From Crossaster papposus (taxonomy: Eukaryota; Echinodermata; Asteroidea; Velatida; Solasteridae): a stretch of DNA of 64,000 nt. Numbering within the stretch: the stretch's first letter is position 1; every line of letters starts with the position of its first letter. Made by a program: the position numbers and the translations under genes. Location: the NCBI GenBank assembly GCA_037893245.1, contig JBAIAA010000101.1, positions 1,364,001-1,428,000 on the forward strand, written 5' to 3'. Below the pieces are notes generated by a model. It ran no database searches. It saw nothing but the letters and a program-made list of their open reading frames with translations, and was not told the DNA's origin. This document shows, in pieces, positions 36,701-43,190 of the stretch.

Positions 36701-38033
36701 ACTTGCAGGGACTTGTGATGGACTCGACTACATCCCTGACCCATAGTGCGAATCTGCTTGTTTGCAAAAGCAACTGAAAATTAAAGCTTTTATTTTTCAG
36801 AGACGATAACAAAAAATTAATTTGTTAAATAGCACAGACAGTAAAAGTAGATCTTTTAAAGTAATTGAGAACGAACAATTCTTCAAAGACGTAAAAGTTG
36901 CCTGCAGATTTGTCACATTTTTTAACTGTTTGGTTTCTTTGTCTTGTGACCTTGACTTCTTGCAGGTCAATTTGAAGAAGGCAAGGCTGTTGGTAATGTA
37001 GATTACAACATTGGTGAAGTAGAGGAACTAAGACTACGCGTAATGGAAGACCTAAAGAACTGGGTCATACTATCCAATGTGAGTACTATCAGTGTGGAAG
37101 TCAGGGGACTAGACATGACTTGACAAAGACGTTTTTCCTGAGATTTACCAAATTTAGGCTGAAAAGTCTTATGGCATCAGATTTATACCCCATTGATACA
37201 CGTTGAGAGATAAGGACTAATGCACAGACTCCAGAATTGTTTTAACCAGTTCGTGCCTGAATTATTTTAACATCACCGAGCCGAGGGGCGGGATTATTTC
37301 TAACGAAACTCGATCTGAAGCGGGTTTAGGCCGATAGTGCCGGGAAGCACACCCACGCATTTCCGGCCTTGCTCGCTGCTGACATACATTTCCGAACTTG
37401 AACTTGGCTTGTTTATGTGTCATCCGTTTTGAATTTGGGGAAAACTTTGCATTTATATACGTCATCCGGCGCGAACTGGTTAACATTGACCAGGCCCAGG
37501 TGCAGGATTTTTTGTTCACGAACCTTGATCCGAGACGGGTTCAGGCCTGCATCTGTGGGTAGCGGACTCTCGCAAACCCAGCCAGTGGTGATTGACACAG
37601 GGGTAGACACACGTATCACATGATGGCAAATTGAACGCTCTCCTTAACCAGTTCGCGCCAAGATTATTTTGAAATTGGCCGGGCCGCATTTATTTTTTAA
37701 CGAAGCTCAAGACGGATTCAGGCCGGCATCTGTGGGTAGCACACCCTGATATTTCAAGCCTTGCTCGCTGCGAGCCAGTTGCTGACAGATATTTTGGGCC
37801 TTGACCATGACGTGTTTATCCGCCATCTGTTTTGAACTCCGGAATGACCGATGGTTAGATGTTGATAGATGGCTTTGAAAATTGCTAAATGTTTTCTCTA
37901 TTAACTGTATAACCTTGATAACTTGAAATCTCACTTGTTAAAAAAAAAAAACCCGACATTTGAATGCTGATAATAACTAGTCTGGTTTCTGTTTTGTTAA
38001 CAGATTCACATAGTGCCTGCAATGAAGAAGTGA
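582..38033 (+). CDS. MGAT4B: MGAT4B-like N-acetylglucosaminyltransferase IV, 12 coding exons, 5' end outside window
   Basis: Alpha-1,3-mannosyl-glycoprotein 4-beta-N-acetylglucosaminyltransferase (family GT54), a Golgi type II membrane enzyme that adds the beta-1,4 GlcNAc branch to the alpha-1,3 mannose arm of N-glycans. Exons read 582-728, 21623-21756, 23674-23720, 24873-24986, 25364-25439, 26923-27037, 29275-29405, 33081-33188, 33761-33957, 35088-35254, 36966-37078 and 38004-38033. All junctions are GT-AG and phases agree, giving 458 residues plus stop TGA. Family landmarks are [11 protein letters not shown], the metal-binding acidic LEDDLV (about residue 173), [41 protein letters not shown] and NPGDMF. 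Human MGAT4 proteins have about 535-550 residues, so only the cytosolic tail, anchor and stem are missing. [13 protein letters not shown] and QKLKDKDF resemble vertebrate MGAT4B more than MGAT4A (comparison from memory). Introns range from 377 bp to 20.9 kb and are full of transposons. Confidence 0.93.
828..1060 (+). mobile_element. family A element, degraded
   Basis: Begins CACCAGTTCGCGCCGG and keeps the interior (ACATCACCGAGCCGACGGG, CATTTCCGGCC, GTGTTTTTATGCGTCATCC), but the right inverted repeat has decayed to CCAGCGTGACAGG. Confidence 0.75.
1415..2056. mobile_element. family C element, variant with CGCTCCATCGTAATC repeat
   Basis: Ends ATATGTAACCCGCTCC...GGAGCGGGTCACAT carry an inverted repeat of over 30 bp that continues through ATCGTAATCAGGAATAAGTC. 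The interior of about 580 bp has no convincing ORF. Confidence 0.75.
2217..2622 (+). mobile_element. family B element
   Basis: Starts AAAGGTACATGTAGGATACACCATTGG and ends GTGTATTCTACATTACCTTTAA. The inner GTTTTACAATCATGGATGCC and GGATATCTAGCGCAATC blocks are typical of the family. Confidence 0.8.
2901..3443 (-). mobile_element. two tandem family B elements
   Basis: A deleted copy (2901-3122) ends TGGTGTATACTACCTTTAA and is followed directly by a second, almost complete copy (3117-3443) in the same orientation, sharing the TTTAAAGG junction. Confidence 0.75.
3444..5309. other. MGAT4 intron, no recognised element
   Basis: About 1.9 kb of AT-rich intron. The open frames on both strands are short, without recognisable domains or matching splice sites. 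No tandem array seen. Confidence 0.5.
5310..5480 (+). mobile_element. family B element, right half
   Basis: Carries only the block GGATATCTAGCGCAATAATT through GGTGTATCCTACCTTTAAA. Confidence 0.75.
5481..6915. other. MGAT4 intron, no recognised element
   Basis: Intronic AT-rich sequence; nothing beyond short chance ORFs and low-complexity T runs. Confidence 0.45.
6922..7207. mobile_element. short inverted-repeat element
   Basis: Twenty-base terminal inverted repeats, CTTACATACGCACTGTGGAC and its complement at 7188-7207 with one mismatch, enclose about 245 bp. Flanks carry CCCTAACCC-like runs. A single copy in the window, so the family is not established. Confidence 0.6.
7880..8525. mobile_element. 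head-to-head pair of family B elements
   Basis: A left-truncated + copy (7880-8147) meets a complete - copy (8148-8525) at CCACCTTTCAAGGTAGG. The two form a long imperfect hairpin of about 270-bp arms. Confidence 0.8.
8880..9400 (+). repeat. minisatellite, unit about 50-60 bp
   Basis: About nine imperfect copies of ACATTTGTATTATGGATTAT followed by GATGGACTTGGTGCTGCAGG and a variable CCTGGCTTG spacer. Confidence 0.85.
9580..9916. mobile_element. family D element
   Basis: Inverted ends GCTGCGTTCCAATCGCGTCG...CGACGCGATTGGAACGCAGC extend over about 38 bp (GTGTTTATC, GTGTTCAC). The 337-bp copy shares ends and interior with 18534-18850. Confidence 0.85.
10277..11205. mobile_element. family B element split by another insertion
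   Basis: Left part (AAAGGTTGGATACACCACTG to GTATTTTATA) and right part (GTAAATATCGTTTAACTGG to GTGTATCCTACAC) belong to one B copy. They are separated by about 560 bp starting TTCATAAATACCTGGGACAG at 10345, a motif also found at 32640 and 41192. Confidence 0.7.
10737..10897. repeat. 161-bp palindrome inside the insertion
   Basis: Axis at about 10817. Arms TTAATCACTCTGTTTAATAC and CGCTTGGAGTCTGGGTGC are perfectly mirrored; the outer 25 bp match imperfectly. The central loop is about 10 bases. Confidence 0.85.
11446..11768 (-). mobile_element. family B element with internal deletion
   Basis: Both ends are intact (AAAGGTAGGATACACCATTT...AATGGTGTATCCTACCTTT); about 50 bp after CAGAT are missing compared with complete copies. 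Confidence 0.82.
11951..12530. mobile_element. 580-bp element with long terminal inverted repeats
   Basis: Left arm TTTGCTAAACTATACATTTT, GGAAACGTTAGGATATACT and the right arm complement (12469-12530) match for about 65 bp, with further inner pairing (AGGTTCTTT/AAGAACCT). The interior has three CATGACGTCATC-like runs and no ORF. Confidence 0.75.
13110..13650. mobile_element. family T element (telomere-like ends)
   Basis: Starts TTAACCCTAACTCCCT and ends GGTTAGGGTTAA. The interior repeats TGAATCCTGCAAAAT and its variants. The right TTAA is shared with the start of a family B copy. Confidence 0.65.
13648..14013 (+). mobile_element. family B element
   Basis: AAAGGTAGTATACACCATTG to GGTGTATCCTACCTTTAA, complete. 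A C-homopolymer of about 14 bases follows at 14029. Confidence 0.85.
14503..14754 (+). mobile_element. family A element
   Basis: Left end decayed to CATGCAGTTCGCGCCGGG; right end intact, CCGGCGCGAACTGGTTAA. Confidence 0.85.
14820..15190. mobile_element. family T-like relic
   Basis: Shares CACATAACCTGAATCCTGCA, GGTGACCACTGCCTGAATCC and the AAGCAGCCAAA block with 13110-13650; the TTAACCCTAAC ends are not clear. Confidence 0.5.
15280..16620. other. CpG-rich patch inside MGAT4 intron
   Basis: GC content and CpG frequency rise well above the surroundings, for example around 15530-15610 and 16320-16410. Several overlapping ORFs of 60-118 codons exist on both strands, but none has a recognisable domain. 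It could hold an alternative promoter or an unrecognised transposon. Confidence 0.35.
16621..18533. other. MGAT4 intron with family T-like repeats at 17820-18100
   Basis: Mostly unremarkable. From 17840 to 18070 CCTCAATCCTGCAAAATC-type units recur as in the T elements, without intact ends. A short TATATA run lies near 16625-16685. Confidence 0.4.
18534..18850. mobile_element. family D element, second copy
   Basis: Same GCTGCGTTCCAATCGCGTCG ends and CATCTGG/CGCCTGG interior as 9580-9916; about 20 bp shorter. Confidence 0.87.
19032..19274 (+). mobile_element. family A element
   Basis: TTAACCAGTTCGCGCCGGG to CGGCGCGAACTGGTTAA; the right TTAA abuts the start of a family B copy. Confidence 0.9.
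19273..19904 (+). mobile_element. family B element split by a family A insertion
   Basis: B starts AAAGGTAGTATACACCATTG and resumes after 19662 with CTGGCGTCAGGCAGTGGTTC, ending near TGTATCCTACTAGTACCTTT. The intervening A copy is at 19421-19662. Confidence 0.82.
19421..19662 (-). mobile_element. family A element nested in family B
   Basis: Complete copy in reverse orientation, TTAACCAGTTCGCGCCGGAT to CGCGAACTGGTTAA, bounded by TTAA on both sides. Confidence 0.9.
20322..20592. repeat. 19-bp minisatellite
   Basis: About 14 copies of TTGGCCAAGGTTTGCAACG, with variants TTGTCCAAGG, TTGGGCAAGG and TTGGCCAACG. The unit length is not a multiple of three, so the several ORFs over it are repeat artefacts. 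Confidence 0.95.
20836..21337. repeat. perfect inverted repeat, 240-bp arms, 22-bp spacer
   Basis: Arm 20836-21075 is, as far as read base by base, the exact reverse complement of 21098-21337; every pair sums to 42173. The spacer is GACCTACTTAAAGTTTCTCC plus TG. Confidence 0.95.
21623..21756 (+). CDS. MGAT4B: MGAT4 coding exon 2 of window
   Basis: Acceptor GTATTGTGCAG, donor GTAAGG. It joins as Val-Ser-Met-Val-Ile-Gly-Val-Pro and encodes the conserved [13 protein letters not shown] and CLIVVLIAE segments (residues 49-93), the first strands of the glycosyltransferase fold. It exits in phase 0. A Harbinger-like element ends 111 bp upstream. Confidence 0.94.
21799..22194. mobile_element. short inverted-repeat element
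   Basis: Ends AAAGGGATCATATACGTTTG and AAACGTATACGATCCCTTTA pair over about 26 bp (GGTAATT). It starts 43 bp after an MGAT4 exon. No ORF. Confidence 0.75.
22195..22610. mobile_element. family T element
   Basis: TTAACCCTAACTCCCT to GGTTAGGGTTAA. The interior has six to seven imperfect units of ATCCTGAATCCATCACACTC with CTCCAGT. Confidence 0.68.
23094..23437 (-). mobile_element. tRNA-derived SINE
   Basis: On the minus strand an A box (TGGCCGAGTGGTTAAGAGC) and B box (GAGTTCGAATCCCGG) form the tRNA-like head. Then come the domain CTTCGTCCTTCGGATGGGAC and GTAAAAGAACCCAGTTACGC, and a (TAA)n tail at 23094-23113. Confidence 0.85.
23674..23720 (+). CDS. MGAT4B: MGAT4 coding exon 3 of window
   Basis: A 47-base microexon-sized exon, acceptor TTTCTTTTTAG, donor GTAAGT. 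It encodes [15 protein letters not shown] and two bases of the next codon. It corresponds to the variable piece after the conserved VLIAE in the family and fits both neighbours in phase. Confidence 0.82.
23868..24240. repeat. tandem repeats based on GGTTTTGAAAGGT
   Basis: Two copies of a unit of about 122 bp (starting near 23875 and 23998, CAAGTTTTCTGGACTGAAGG) built from many short AGGTTTTGAAAGGT motifs in both orientations. Confidence 0.75.
24461..24701 (+). mobile_element. family A element
   Basis: Complete: TTAACCAGTTCGCGCCGGG to CCGGCGCGAACTGGTTAA. Confidence 0.9.
24873..24986 (+). CDS. MGAT4B: MGAT4 coding exon 4 of window
   Basis: Acceptor CCGATTGCAG, donor GTAAGT. It encodes [19 protein letters not shown] and [11 protein letters not shown] (residues 109-147), strongly conserved in MGAT4 proteins. 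Confidence 0.94.
25364..25439 (+). CDS. MGAT4B: MGAT4 coding exon 5 of window
   Basis: A long polypyrimidine tract and acceptor TTTACCCAG precede it; donor GTAAGA. It encodes [17 protein letters not shown] and GKFYVQ, the strand that leads into the acidic metal-binding motif. Confidence 0.94.
25450..25663 (+). mobile_element. family A element, old subfamily
   Basis: Starts TTAACCAGTTTGCCCTGGG; interior CATTGACCGGGCCGG and GGCATCTGTGGGTAGCACAC marks a subfamily shared with 37484-37860 and 27797-29208. Confidence 0.7.
26048..26435 (-). mobile_element. family B element
   Basis: Complete, AAAGGTAGTATACATCATTT to GGTGTATATACTACCTTTAA, with an inner GCGATCGCCGGACGGCGATC hairpin. Confidence 0.88.
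26923..27037 (+). CDS. MGAT4B: MGAT4 coding exon 6 of window (acidic catalytic motif)
   Basis: Acceptor CTTGTTGACAG, donor GTAAGC. It opens with [12 protein letters not shown], the Glu-Asp-Asp motif that plays the DXD metal/UDP-GlcNAc role, and ends in [10 protein letters not shown]. It exits one base into a Gly codon. Confidence 0.95.
27060..27670. other. GC-rich repetitive island in MGAT4 intron
   Basis: About 600 bp full of GGCCGCCGCAG, GCCGTACGGCC and CCGTAGGGC motifs in both orientations, quite unlike the AT-rich flanks. It could be an unrecognised transposon with many internal short inverted repeats; clear termini were not found. Confidence 0.45.
27826..28995 (+). mobile_element. insertion carrying a non-LTR retrotransposon 3' end
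   Basis: Bounded by inverted 23-bp sequences starting CGGCCGTCTCAAAGC (27826-27848 and 28973-28995, one mismatch). It contains the C-terminal part of a reverse transcriptase frame and a 3' region with GGAATAAAATAAAT. Confidence 0.6.
27858..28667 (+). pseudogene. reverse transcriptase C-terminal fragment (CR1/Jockey-like non-LTR element)
   Basis: An open frame of 269 codons begins at about the catalytic YxDD motif, whose acidic residues are lost at the insertion edge (first residues QTTLTCSSS). It continues through [31 protein letters not shown] and the typical end [14 protein letters not shown]...LSTFKSELR. These are the thumb and C-terminal motifs of LINE ORF2 proteins. Endonuclease, fingers and palm are absent, so it cannot work alone. 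The frame is otherwise intact, which suggests a fairly young insertion. It sits in the MGAT4 intron in sense orientation. Confidence 0.85.
29275..29405 (+). CDS. MGAT4B: MGAT4 coding exon 7 of window
   Basis: Acceptor TTTGTTTTACAG, donor GTAAGT. It encodes [19 protein letters not shown] and [20 protein letters not shown], the most conserved stretch of the family (residues 211-254). Confidence 0.95.
29484..29857 (-). mobile_element. family B element
   Basis: AATGTAGGATACACCATTTG to CAATGGTGTATCTTGCCTTT; ends slightly decayed. Confidence 0.83.
29974..31747. repeat. 74-bp satellite array, 24 copies
   Basis: Unit ATATGTTTTCAATCAAGTAT, TAAAGGCAGTATCCTTGTTA, TCCATTCCATTCCTGAAAGC, AAATCATGGCATTA. 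Copies differ at a few fixed positions only (CAGTATTC/TAGTATCC, TTATCC/TTTTCC, GGCATT/GACATT). Confidence 0.97.
32247..32492 (+). mobile_element. family A element
   Basis: Complete with TTAA at both ends; right part altered to GCATGTATATTTATTTGTATG before CGGCGCGAACTGG. Confidence 0.88.
32640..32770 (+). mobile_element. fragment of the TTCATAAATACC element
   Basis: TTATTCATAAATACCTGAGA, CAGTTTAGCCATTCCTATTG is shared with 10345 and, inverted, with 41192-41335. The right end is not seen; a family A copy follows at 32785. Confidence 0.55.
32785..33026 (-). mobile_element. family A element
   Basis: Complete reverse copy, TTAACCAGTTCGCGCCGGAT to GGCGCGAACTGGTTAA, 54 bp before an MGAT4 exon. Confidence 0.9.
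33081..33188 (+). CDS. MGAT4B: MGAT4 coding exon 8 of window
   Basis: Acceptor CCTGTCATGCAG, donor GTTAGT. A phase 0/0 exon of 36 codons: [19 protein letters not shown] then [18 protein letters not shown] family A element ends only 54 bp upstream. Confidence 0.95.
33226..33650 (-). mobile_element. family B element
   Basis: AAAGGTAGAATACACCATTT to GGTGTATCCTACCTTTAA; inside, a short ATAATATAATAGTAAAAT expansion. It fills most of this 572-bp intron. Confidence 0.85.
33761..33957 (+). CDS. MGAT4B: MGAT4 coding exon 9 of window
   Basis: Acceptor TCTTCTCCAG. Donor GTAAGT lies inside an apparent TAA, and only splicing two bases into the Glu codon keeps the frame. It encodes [15 protein letters not shown] and [20 protein letters not shown], the start of the C-terminal lectin-like part. 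Confidence 0.93.
33977..34304 (+). mobile_element. family A element with internal tandem expansion
   Basis: TTAA at both ends. The block TTTCCGGCCTTGCTCGCTGC plus TGACAGACA is present four to five times (34095-34225) instead of once or twice. It begins 20 bp after an MGAT4 exon. Confidence 0.9.
34690..34865. repeat. tandem AAGTCCAGTCACAAGTCCTTTCAC repeats
   Basis: Six to seven units of about 24 bp (CAAGTCCAGTCACAAGTCC then TTTCA), related to motifs at 36475-36738 and 54190-54330. Confidence 0.85.
35088..35254 (+). CDS. MGAT4B: MGAT4 coding exon 10 of window
   Basis: Acceptor CTCGTGACAG, donor GTAAGA. It encodes [24 protein letters not shown], and a charged linker, then EDGYIQV. It matches the family pattern SGNxEHPxD...NTxVEVLP...DGY. 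Confidence 0.93.
35326..36109 (-). mobile_element. family B element split by a family C insertion
   Basis: Left B part AAAGGTCATATACACCATTT to GCAATCGCGAAAAAAATTAC; right part AACTGCCCGAC to AGTGTATACGACCTTTAA. Family C occupies 35490-35921 between them. Confidence 0.82.
35490..35921. mobile_element. family C element nested in family B
   Basis: Perfect inverted ends TATGTGACCTGTCACCACGA, AACCCGGACAAAGTTG (35490-35526 and 35885-35921). No transposase. Confidence 0.88.
36475..36738. mobile_element. element with AGTCGAGTCC ends and GGGACTTGCA repeats
   Basis: Left GGTTGCAGTCGAGTCCCTGC and right GGACTTGTGATGGACTCGAC plus TACATCC are inverted. The interior has a run of about eight ACTTGCAGGG units of 10-12 bp. 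The end also occurs at 54195. Confidence 0.6.
36966..37078 (+). CDS. MGAT4B: MGAT4 coding exon 11 of window
   Basis: Acceptor CTTCTTGCAG, donor GTGAGT. It encodes [20 protein letters not shown] and [18 protein letters not shown]. Family members have the equivalent G.F..GVAEG.VD...RL......W.IL.E. Confidence 0.92.
37242..37483 (+). mobile_element. family A element
   Basis: TTAACCAGTTCGTGCCTGAA to CCGGCGCGAACTGGTTAA, complete. Confidence 0.9.
37484..37860 (+). mobile_element. old family A subfamily copies
   Basis: Two fragments: CATTGACCAGGCCCAGG... to 37650, and TTAACCAGTTCGCGCCAAG... from 37645 to about 37860. The segment CCAGTGGTGATTGACACAGG with CACGTATCACATGATGG (37575-37645) recurs at 27733-27797. 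Confidence 0.6.
38004..38033 (+). CDS. MGAT4B: MGAT4 terminal coding exon
   Basis: Acceptor GTTTTGTTAACAG, then IHIVPAMKK and TGA. Human MGAT4A ends similarly (about EIHIKKATN). The 3' untranslated region follows; its end cannot be fixed from the sequence. Confidence 0.86.
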   Translation: MHIVPAMKK

Positions 38034-38227
38034 CCGTAGTGGCCTTACTGACACGGAACGATCGTCCAGTCCCCACCCTAGCTGTTATGACACAACACCA
38101 GTACTCCCCAACCTGAGTTTGCTTAGTCTTCTCAAACTTCAGGTGATTTCTTCCAACGATGTTTTTCTACGCGGAGCACTCTTTGAAAATATTGTTCACA
38201 GATCTGGACACAAATTAGGTATAGTAT

Positions 38228-38571
38228 ACCATTTGTGATGCGATCTGTGAAAACCCGCCACATGGTGGCAAAATAAAAAAATGAGTTCTTTACATCATCT
38301 TAAAATTGAGATCATCCTCTTTCTAATGCTTTTTTAATCAGGTCTCTAGGACCTCAACATCAAAAGTTATGTTAAAATAAACGTCGATTATTGGCGATGG
38401 CGATGAGAAAACAGCGTTTAACGATAGGGTACCAGAATAGCAATGAAAAATCTATTTTTTTTTAATTTAATTTTTTTTTAATTTTTTATTTTTTTATTTT
38501 TGCCTTTATGGGACTTGCAACTTTGCGACATCCGACGGGTTTTCACAGATCGCATCACATTTGTCAGTTGT
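38228..38571. mobile_element. short inverted-repeat element
   Basis: Ends CCATTTGTGATGCGATCTGT, GAAAACCCG and the complement CGGGTTTTCACAGATCGCAT at 38538-38571. It may lie in the MGAT4 3' untranslated region. Confidence 0.75.
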
Positions 38572-39504
38572 GCATTTTTATTATTTGAAGCAGCAAAAGT
38601 TATCAAAAAAGAGCTAACCTGACAAAGTTCTAGCTCAGTGAATGCTGTGTATTCTGAGAAAATACTATGGAAATTTCCCAAAATGCGTCTCTGAGACACA
38701 TCTTTGGACTTTTTGTCAAAATGGCAGCATGCCAGAAGGAATAGTTTTACATCAGGGAGTTTGGAGTCATTAATATTTTTACATCCAGTATTAGCTTATG
38801 GACAATAATTTGGTTGGTTACTTTTTGGGATACATGTAGTTACAAAAGGTATACTGTCCCTTTAAACTTTCTTGTGTTGCTCCTTTTAGCCAATGGGATA
38901 TATAACTGGAATGTTGTGCTGTATTTCAATGTTCACATCGCACATTTAATGACGATCGTCTGCCATAAACATTTCTTCAAAATAAATTACTTTACCCCCT
39001 CCCCCCCCCCCTTTCCCTTGTCCTAAATATTGTTATAGTTTCTGGACAATCCAGAAACCTGTTGTAGAAAACTGTATATGATGTACAGTGATGTGTAAAC
39101 TTTGTATCATAATCTATGCAATGTCGTGTATTGTACTGATTCCTTTGATCTTTGTTACTCATTTTGAGCTTTTAACCGATCCCTTTGTCGTGTGCTATTT
39201 CATTAGAAGTCTTTTTATTAGCTTGTGCTTTTATCCTCGTAACAAAGATGCTAGGATCATGGTCTCTTTTGGACCTTTTATTATTTTGACACCGAAGCAT
39301 CAGTTGTTTAAACACGTTGACTGTCGACTACGAGTATATTCGTAGTAACAGGTGTACCGGATTCTGCCACTACGAGTATACTCATAGAAAATGAAAATGA
39401 ATACACTGGCATCACTGATAACGCAACAAATACGCTGCTGGCAGTGGTGAGGACATGTTTATGTTCAAATTATTTTGTTTCCGTGTTTTTCTAAAAAGTA
39501 CCTA

Positions 39505-39741
39505 TTAACCAGTTCGCGCCGGATGACGTATATAAAAGCAAAGTTTTCCCCAAATTCAAAACGGATGATGCCTAAACACGCCAAGTTCATGTTCGGAAAT
39601 GTCTGTCAGCAGCAAGCAAGGCCGGAAATGCGTGGGTGGGCTTCCCGGCACTATCGGCCTGAACCCGCTTCGGATCGAGTTTCGTTGATCGAGTTTTCGA
39701 GGCTCAGTGATGTTAAAATAATCCCGGCGAGAACTGGTTAA
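39505..39741 (-). mobile_element. family A element
   Basis: TTAACCAGTTCGCGCCGGAT to CCGGCGAGAACTGGTTAA; small insertion GATCGAGTTTTCGAGG near the right end. Confidence 0.88.
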
Positions 39742-40285
39742 ATATGAGCATGCGTACAAGGCTTGGCAAATGGGGGCGCCCTGTTAAATTATGCCCGGTA
39801 GTCAACGTGTCAATAGTGCATTATGTTTAAACCAAATATCAGTTTATTGGTGTAAAAGATTACGCCAATGATTTCGTTTTCAGAAAGAAAACCCACTGGT
39901 ACAAGAGACATCAGAGTTGTGTTTATGTACAACTTACATTGCTGTATGTCATTTACCATGGTGTTACATGAGAACATTCTTCAGCTGAAAACTATTCACA
40001 TTTAATTTCATGAATCGACCATGGAAGGGTTGTGCGGAGTAAAGTGCATAAATTCCCCCTTCCCTCCCCTCCCCTCCCATGTGGTACAGTGCTGAAAAGT
40101 TGCAACTTCTTGTGGACCATTTCTTAATTTACTTTGCTTCTGTTTTTTGATTATGCAACAATCCACGGAGAACCTTAACAAAAATGGCATTTTGTGCAGT
40201 GGAACGCTGCTATATCTAACATCACGAGATTAACAGATTTTGTTAGCAATAGCGATTTTTAGCCACCGGTCCATCAGGTACCATC

Positions 40286-40368
40286 TTTAACCAGTTCGCG
40301 CCGGGATTATTTTAACATCACCGAGCCGAGGGGCGGGATTATTTTTAACAAAACTCAATCCAAAGCGT
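40286..40368 (+). mobile_element. family A element, left end only
   Basis: TTAACCAGTTCGCGCCGGGA through AAAACTCAATCCAAAGCG, then unrelated sequence. Confidence 0.85.
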
Positions 40369-40833
40369 TCGATAGATATACCCAGTGGATTTCTAAAAAA
40401 TTTGTTGACATATTTTCAACATCAATTTTTTGTATGTTTGGACACAAACATCGAGAGCAAAGGAAAGTGGACTTCATTCAATTCGTTTATTTTTTTATAA
40501 ACAATGTTGGTGAATTTTGCACATAAAAATCGGTAGTCAATGATGGTGTTTGGTATAGCCGAATGTCTCGTATAGCGATGTTTGGTATAGTGGCGTTCTA
40601 ATGTATTTGTCAAACCGTATTGCAAAATAGAATTATAATTGTTTGTTTGTGTGTGAACCTTCCCATTATTGGATTGCATTTGAAATAATAACCGACTGTA
40701 TTTCATAAACTAAACTTTTTAATTGCATAAAAAAAAAGGTTTGTACATTTTCAGATGTTTCCCTTCTGAAACTTTTAACTTATTGTAGTCTCATGTCTCT
40801 GTAAATACAATTAAATGGAGTTTTAAATTAATG

Positions 40834-41045
40834 TTGCCAATGTGACTATTTCTATGGAACAATTTACAAATTGAAGAAAAATAATTATATGTGCTGTTGC
40901 TTAATTTTGCCAATGTAACTATTTCTATGGAACATTTTACCAATTTTAGAACAACAAAAATATGTGCTGATTTTTGCTTAATTTTGCCAATGTGACTATT
41001 TCTATGGAACAATTTCCAAATTAAAGAAAACAAATTATATGTGCC
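40834..41045. repeat. three tandem copies of a unit of about 75 bp
   Basis: TTGCCAATGTGACTATTTCT, ATGGAACAATTT starts at 40834, 40907 and 40984. Confidence 0.88.
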
Positions 41046-41191
41046 GTCTTTCTTGCCAAGTAGAAAACGGTATTGTGATTGCTTAAATGATTTTAGTTAA
41101 TTGTGTGGTAGATATATAGATATCTTATTTTTCATTTATTAATGAAACAACCGTGCTAGTCTATTAATACATGTACCAGCTATGCATTCAC

Positions 41192-41335
41192 ATTCATAAA
41201 TACCTTTCAGTCAAAAATTACGCGCATTGCAAAAATAGGGCAGAACGCAGTGGTGCAAATTTTAAATGTTTAAGACCAGCAGGTGTTTTATTTCAACCAA
41301 TAGGAATGATTAAATTGTCTTTGGTATTTATGAAT
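41192..41335. mobile_element. 144-bp TTCATAAATACC element
   Basis: Inverted ends ATTCATAAATACC and GGTATTTATGAAT. The right half resembles the insertion sequence at 10345-10400. Confidence 0.7.
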
Positions 41336-41500
41336 GACGAATTAAGCCAGAGTTTAAGTTTTGTTGTAATAATAAGCAGTTCTTATTTTAGTGCACGTAT
41401 CTACCAAGACTGGTACTCAAGGCGCTCTATGATTTTCAAAGACAGGTTAATGAGGTTTATGAGAATATGAGACCCATTATGTTGCCCCTTTGTAAGAGTT

Positions 41501-41776
41501 TTTTACGAGGTGCTGCGGCACACTTTGCAGCCACTGCCAGGAACACCGGGGCAAACCCCTCCTCTTAGCGATAAGTGTTACTGGGTTCTTTTACGTACAT
41601 TACACAACACACGGGATTTACGACTTTACGTCCCATCCGAAGGACGAAGCAATACTGGTCACGTGCCTTCCTTAAGAACAAACCTGTCAAGACCGGGACT
41701 CGAACCCACACTCTGCTGATCAGAAACACCAGAGCTTGAGTCCGCGTGCTCTTAACCGCTCAGCCATAACACGCCA
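41501..41776 (-). mobile_element. tRNA-derived SINE, second copy
   Basis: Minus strand: TATGGCTGAGCGGTTAAGAG, B box GGGTTCGAGTCCCGG, then CTTCGTCCTTCGGATGGGAC and GTAAAAGAACCCAGTAACAC as in the copy at 23094. Confidence 0.83.
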
Positions 41777-42216
41777 CTTGCATAAGTTTGTGAAAAAAGA
41801 AAATTTATCCAACTTGAAATATGAATGTATAAGAATTAGGATTATAATTTCATTCAAATGTGCTCCATAATTGAAACATGTATGTGTTTGTGTGCTAATT
41901 AATTATATGATTTATTGTATAAATTGAAGATATACAATCATAATAATTTATTAAAAATAAATGTTACTTTTTAATCTCTTCTGTTATTAATATAAAACAG
42001 GATATATTTATATTTAGTTGTATTTAAAGTGTAGTTGCAATTAATAGTTGATGATTACAAAATACAACAAGAATGTACGCTGTACAGTGTGAATAACATG
42101 CACTGTTACGTTTTTTTGATAGTGTCGTGTCTTGCGATATACATGTACATACATGAATTGCATTTTATGATGAATGTTCCAAAGAAAGGGGAACATATAC
42201 ATGTACCTTATCATAT

Positions 42217-42505
42217 AGTATTATATAACATCCAAGTAGATCTTTGTCATTTGATTGGATGATTGTAGGTCACGGGGTGTTTTTTTACTCAAACCATTGC
42301 ATGTCTACGTCATGATTGTGCATTTTTGGTTCCGTACATTTCCGTTCCATCCCTTTTGATCTCTTGCATGCCAGACCGGAGATGCACGCGTTTTGTACAC
42401 AGCAGTACAAAACGCTCTCCGTATTACAATTTAATAAATTTGGTTTATTCTTATAGTTTTATTCTCCAATCAAATGACAAAGATTTACTTGGATGTTATA
42501 TAATT
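42217..42505. mobile_element. short inverted-repeat element
   Basis: TATATAACATCCAAGTAGAT, CTTTGTCATTTGATTGGA at 42217-42258 is mirrored at 42462-42505 with few mismatches. Confidence 0.65.
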
Positions 42506-42982
42506 GTTGTTTTGCATTCGTGCAATGGCGAAAATATTTTTATTTGTTGAAAAATGGAATGTTCCATTTAACTCAGCTTTACCTTTGACCTCCATGTTTC
42601 AACTCATGGGAATATTCTCACCATTGCACTCATAATCATTCATTATTTGTATACCAATTATCATTGACTTACTTTTTGTTCTTCAGTTTTACTGTTTAGA
42701 ATTATTTGCCTCGAATTCCTCAAATGCATTTATTATCTCGGCATTGTAAATAGATCTCGTCGTTTTCTTATATATCTGTTTTTAATTATAATTTATTGTT
42801 GAGGCAAACTTGGCTGTTTTTAATGAAATTTATGTATTTAAAATGTAAATGAAGGAACTATTTTTTAGAAAAGAAGGATCTTCACCAACATTATTGGCTG
42901 TGTGGTTATATTTCCTTTTTAAAATGTCTATTTTATGCTCTTATGCACCTGTTTGCTGGATTTACAATGATCCCTGTCTTGA

Positions 42983-43190
42983 GCCGCGTTCGCATTGGAC
43001 TTAATATTGTCAAATGTTACGGTACGTGATTGTCAAAGTTCACGGTGTTAAATCCTCTGCTAGAAGCTTGGGCCTGTAGATCTTACGGTTGCAGAGGGTA
43101 AAATTGACAATGTTACCGCCTGTCCGCATTGGATTTAATTTGGTTAAGTTCTCCATAGGTTTTACCAAAAAAGTCCAATGCGAACGCGGC
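42983..43190. mobile_element. family E element
   Basis: Inverted ends GCCGCGTTCGCATTGGACTT and AAGTCCAATGCGAACGCGGC. Interior has CACGGTGTTAAATCCTC and GCTAGAAGCTTGGGCC. Confidence 0.87.
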